A stretch of 64,000 bases of DNA from Amyelois transitella. Taxonomy: Eukaryota > Arthropoda > Insecta > Lepidoptera > Pyralidae. Within the stretch, counting starts at the first letter, position 1. The number at the start of each line of letters is the position of its first letter. Shown here piece after piece: positions 60,601-64,000 of this stretch. The notes beneath the pieces are model-generated. The model saw nothing but the letters and a program-made list of their open reading frames with translations, did no database searches and was not told where the DNA came from. The stretch is from the NCBI RefSeq assembly GCF_032362555.1, contig NC_083510.1, positions 8,583,501 to 8,647,500 on the forward strand. Direction: 5' to 3'. The translations under genes were made by a program, and so were the position numbers.

Positions 60601-63506
60601 TACCTTTTGTGTAACAAAACGTCTATTCAATAATAAATATGCGTAAAGGAAGGAAAATAAATATTTTAATACAGGATAAGGCAATTTGGTTTCGGTCTGT
60701 TGATCTGATTTTGGTGAACACTTGTTAATATATGAAATTGAATTATATTGTATATTTTTAGCTGTAATATAAAGTATTGGTTTTATATTGTTTAGTTTCA
60801 TTCTCTGTTTTGAAGCTACAGCACAAACTTTATGATCTACTTAAACACGTTATAATATGTCTTTTTTGTAATTATTAATAAAATTTTATATATCTCTGCT
60901 TTTTCCTAGGGGTTCCAATCTGCGGAAATTTCCAAAATAGTAGGCACGGCACGTTCGTCAGTTTTATTTGCCGAGTTAAAACACATACATGAATTTCTTA
61001 AGAATTTCTTCAGGTCAGGAATTTTTAAATCGTTGTAACGCAGTTTTTGTACAAATTATCCAAAAAAACAAAATACTAAAAATACTCTTTGCATAATTGC
61101 AACACATGGTTGAAACTGAAATTGGTTATCGGTGCTCGATTATCCACGCTATAGTAACTCTTGAATTCGTTACAAAATATTTTTCTATTTTCCAGTCGCT
61201 CCTAAGCCAAGATACGAAACACTGCTCAGTTGAAACGAATCAGAGCGTGAGCGAATAAGTCTAGATAAATTCACGCTAAACGAGTTTGCATCTCGAACTA
61301 TTTTAAACAAAAGAACTTCAATCCTGTTCAATTTATGTTAGTGCTTTGTCATGTTCATCATGTTTTTTGTGTTCCCGGAATTTGGAGAAAGACTTTTAAA
61401 TGTATAATAGTTATAGTAGTACAGGTAAGGCACAGGTTCGAATCCCACCTCGACCATGTTCCTATGACTATTTTAGAAGTTATTTACATTAGTTTGAATA
61501 CTAACCGATAATCTTACGGTGAGGGAAAACAGCGTGAGGAAATCTATCGACATGAAAAATATCGATCCAATATGGGTTAGGTTTAGCTGCAAAGGTTGCG
61601 GAGGTCACATGGCAGTCGGTTCGTGTAAAAACCTAACTCACCCAATTCATGGTCAAAGGTATACCCCGTGGACAGGACTCCAGAGTGATGAGAATGCAAC
61701 CGGGCTTAAAGCCAGGAGAAATGAGAAGTTATAGAAGTGGTAAGTTTTGGTCAATGTGACGTCTTTAGACGGTTTTCCCATGGTGATGGTTTCCCCATTA
61801 TTTTGTTTTTTATGTAAAATCTAAGATTTATTTGACAGCTTTACAATTGCGCAGATTATTGTGCGTGATTGCAGAATAACACTCCATTCCTTTAGTTAAA
61901 AGTACGACATGGCATTTTTATTATGTTATTCTGATTTCTAAAATTTTCCTATAATGTGTGTGTCTTATTCTTGGGCAATCCTTTTTAACCTGGACCACAG
62001 CATACCGCAGGCTCCTTTTAATGAACGCAGCCAGAAAAAACGCCACGTTCAGCTGGAGTGTTAATGATAGAATCGAAATTCAGTGACAGGTTGCTAGCCC
62101 ATCGTCTAATAGGAAAATCTCAAATAAATAGGCCTTTCCTCTTATTTTCACTTTACTTTATAACTAGGTTTTATATATTTTATTTAATTACTTGATATCA
62201 ACAGAGTTCACCTCTGGCGGGAGGCTAGTTCCTGTTATAGGTTCCTAAAGGAACCTGTGTTACAGGTAGCTAGGAACCCTTGGAATTACATAGCAATGAT
62301 GTTGGGGTGTCTATGTCAATTTTTTGTGTGGTTATAGTAAATTTTTGGAACCATGTCCTATTGGAATTAAAGGATGTTTAGAAAAAGTTTTAAAGGGAGT
62401 TAACATCGTGTACTTACCCAATAACCTGCACTTTTGATTAATAGTCTTTGTCTTTCCACGTAATAGTAGTTGTCATCGTCGTCTCTATAAAACATGTCTC
62501 CAGTCCTGAACCAGCCGTCGTCCGTTAGCATTTTTTTAGTTTCCTCCGGGTTATTCAAATAGCCCTAAAATGAAAACCAAGCTTTTTACATATATTATAC
62601 ACATACTAATAAGAAAAGTATGTGTGTCTGTCTGTTGTACCTACGCTTTCTTGGTTACGCTTTGTAGAATAATATTTTTCTTTTATTCTAACTTTTATTT
62701 TTATTTTCACCAGATCTGTTTAAAATATGGGTTTAAAAAAATTTCATTGGTGTAATATTTAATTTACCTTAAAGAATGCGTCGCCTTTCATCCAAAGTTC
62801 CCCGGTTTTAAACGGCTTCTCTAGCGTCTGTCCATCGTCGTCGACGAGCTGTAAATTAAATATAGAATCAGATAAGGACATGTTGTGGTATTTAGTTGAA
62901 ATATAAGAAGATTGGAGTGCAAAAAATATTCTTCAAAATATTAGAGTATCTAATTAATTATAAATATATGAATAATGAGCAACATCAATTTAGTCCGTTG
63001 TGTTCTTATGTGTCACATGTTTTTTTATCTAAGTACTATTTCAATACAACATGACAATGAAATAAATAAAAGAAATATGTAACAATAGTCAGTCTAAAGA
63101 TCGTAACATTCTTCTCAATAACCTACTTATTACAATGTTTCTATTGGTATAGTTATTCATTTAAAATAATTAAAGTTTACTAATTTTGTATTTTGTTTTT
63201 ATTGTTTCGGGCTCTGAAAATTACCATACGATTGAAGGAAAATATTGGTATAGCTTCATTCAAACATTCTGTTGTTAGCCAGCTGGTCTGGTGCTAAGAG
63301 CTGTTCAACGCTCTTATAGTGACAAGAAGAACGCTGAGAATTGAGAATCAAAAAACAACGGTTCAAAAGTTGCTTACTTTGTATTTATAAATATCGTAGG
63401 GCTTGCCGACTGAGCCGAATGGTGTGTCCTCTGTGTAATTGAACCCAGGCACAAGAAGCTCTGTCATGCCGTACACCAAATAGAGGAAGGCACTTGGACA
63501 CCGTCT
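57613..63506 (-). CDS. AMP-binding acyl-CoA ligase (4CL/luciferase-like), C-terminal part
   Basis: Minus-strand exons 63506-63378, 62848-62768, 62564-62418, 58508-58343 and 57788-57613. Junctions are GT-AG, phases agree, and 699 nt encode 232 aa plus TAA; the 5' exons lie beyond 64000. The family activates a carboxylate with ATP to an acyl-AMP and then usually makes the CoA thioester. Motifs in order: YGMTE (A5), TGELWMKG (A6), GWFRTGDMF (A7), ERQRLLIKSAGYWISPLQLE (A8 hinge) and PVTASGKVHR (A10, with the catalytic Lys). The C terminus is SNLAK, not a standard SKL-type peroxisomal signal. Substrate cannot be read from this part. AATAAA on the minus strand at 57580-57575 could serve as a close poly(A) signal. 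The fourth intron in view (58509-62417) is 3.9 kb and full of repeats. Confidence 0.92.
58618..58751. repeat. Fold-back element with a perfect 31-bp stem
   Basis: Inner arms 58641-58671 and 58679-58709 are perfectly complementary over 31 bp around a 7-nt loop (ATAGTAC). Outer arms 58618-58631 (CTTTAGAAACAAGT) and 58738-58751 (ACTTATTTCTAAAG) pair at 13 of 14. It lies in the acyl-CoA ligase intron, 110 bp from the exon at 58343-58508. Confidence 0.9.
59330..59478 (+). other. Possible exon on the opposite strand within the ligase intron
   Basis: After a CATTTACAG acceptor-like site, one frame runs GSAILRNKMLREISQEKSV, then NPHVIRTWADLDEQASK, to a TAA at 59476-59478. Composition is more protein-like than its surroundings, and AATAAA follows near 59530. 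No family is recognised and no partner exon was found, so this may be chance or a transposon relic. Confidence 0.2.
60165..60345 (+). repeat. Dispersed repeat family A copy
   Basis: CATACATAAAATCACGTCTA, TATCTCTTGCAGGGTAGACA, GATCAGCTGTTTGGCTTATT, GTGACAGGTTGCAAGCCCGT and AAAAGAAGAATCCCAAG occur in family order: a near-complete copy. Confidence 0.7.
61425..61790 (+). mobile_element. Second SINE-like element with B-box
   Basis: CAGGTTCGAATCCCACCTCG is a B-box-like start. A long body with GGTTGCGGAGGTCACATGG, CAGTCGGTTCGTGTAAAAAC and CTAACTCACCC follows, ending GAAGTGGTAAGTTTTGGTC and AATGTGACGTC. A box and 5' end are not clear. The 71-codon ORF within it is part of the repeat, not a gene. Confidence 0.6.
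61980..62125 (+). repeat. Dispersed repeat family A copy, 5' core lost
   Basis: CGCCACGTTCAGCTGGAGTG, TTAATGATAGAATCGAAATT, CAGTGACAGGTTGCTAGCCC and ATCGTCTAATAGG are family words. Confidence 0.6.
62224..62273. repeat. Imperfect palindrome in ligase intron
   Basis: GGTTCCTAAAGGAACC at its centre is a perfect short inverted repeat. CTAGTTCCTGT on the left and ACAGGTAGCTAG on the right extend it imperfectly. Confidence 0.55.
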
Positions 63507-64000
63507 CTGTAATGTTAAGTTCAAATAACCTCTTTTTTTGCATACAATATGTAACAATCCAGTCTAATGCAAAAAGGTTTTTTAAGTACAAAAAATACTA
63601 ATTTAAAGGTGTAACCTGACTGACATAAGAATGCACACCCAAAACCGTTCGGTAACGAGATTTGCTATGAAAGTTTCATGAAAGGCCTAAGTATTTTGCG
63701 TGGTAGCGGAAATTTTGATAAGGATAACAAGAAGAAGATAATAAGTAAAACAAAATTTTTTACATAATTAATTATCTATAAAGAAAAGTCGAAAATTGAC
63801 ATTATAATATTGGTGGCACGTTTAAGGTTACCGCAATGACATTTGAACCTGGGTAATCCTTGGCTTACCATAGTACATTTACAATCGTAACCACCCGATC
63901 ACAGACAGTGTAAAACCCAATATTAATAAAGGTATAAAGTTATTAAAATCACGTTCTAGTGGATAATTTACACTACTACATTATCGATATATTGCGCGAT
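63507..64000. other. Ligase intron running off the window
   Basis: No exon of the acyl-CoA ligase is visible upstream of 63506 on the minus strand; the sequence is AT-rich. The AMP-binding P-loop exons (A3) must lie beyond 64000. Confidence 0.5.

Noticed and set aside
61519..61734. 71-aa ORF with a CKGCGG motif that could pass for a zinc-binding protein
   Set aside because: It lies wholly in a SINE-like repeat that recurs in part near 23575; no family resemblance.

Overview
This window is eukaryotic nuclear DNA, almost certainly from a moth or butterfly (Lepidoptera). It is AT-rich, its genes carry short exons with GT-AG introns, and it contains an RR-type cuticular protein gene. It also holds many copies of dispersed repeats of the kind seen in lepidopteran genomes: tRNA-headed SINEs, a family containing CACGTCTATATCCCTTGCGGGG-like sequence, and fragments beginning ACTAGCT..CCCGCG. 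The species cannot be told from the sequence.

Layout. Four protein-coding genes are supported, and every exon-exon phase was checked by hand. (1) 516-8247 (+): 3' part of a SNF2-family helicase of the ARIP4/RAD54L2 type, nine exons in the window, continuing off the left edge. (2) 16188-24016 (+): a secreted cuticular protein with a C-terminal chitin-binding RR domain, five exons, with a 7-codon first exon and a 5.4 kb first intron. (3) 26409-28602 (-): a complete six-exon deoxyribose-phosphate aldolase (DERA), 305 aa. (4) 57613-63506 (-): 3' half of an AMP-binding acyl-CoA ligase (4-coumarate-CoA ligase/luciferase-like), five exons, continuing off the right edge. About 29 kb between genes 3 and 4 has no recognisable protein gene and is largely repeats, relics and unclassified AT-rich sequence.

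The genes do not form a pathway: one is a nuclear chromatin remodeller, one is extracellular matrix, one is deoxynucleoside catabolism and one is acyl activation. Their adjacency looks incidental.

Most interesting points: the ARIP4 protein has a roughly 500-residue disordered linker inside its helicase core, made of a Pro/Tyr/Asn/Gln-rich prion-like segment followed by six PsiKxE SUMO-consensus sites in 109 residues. Two genes (ARIP4 and DERA) are each accompanied by two decayed 'echo' copies of one of their own exons. A roughly 1 kb inverted-repeat element carries the split THAP exon of a transposase. Several near-perfect hairpins occur (31/31, 31/32, 26/27 and 19/20 bp). All identifications are from reading the sequence; no database search was run.
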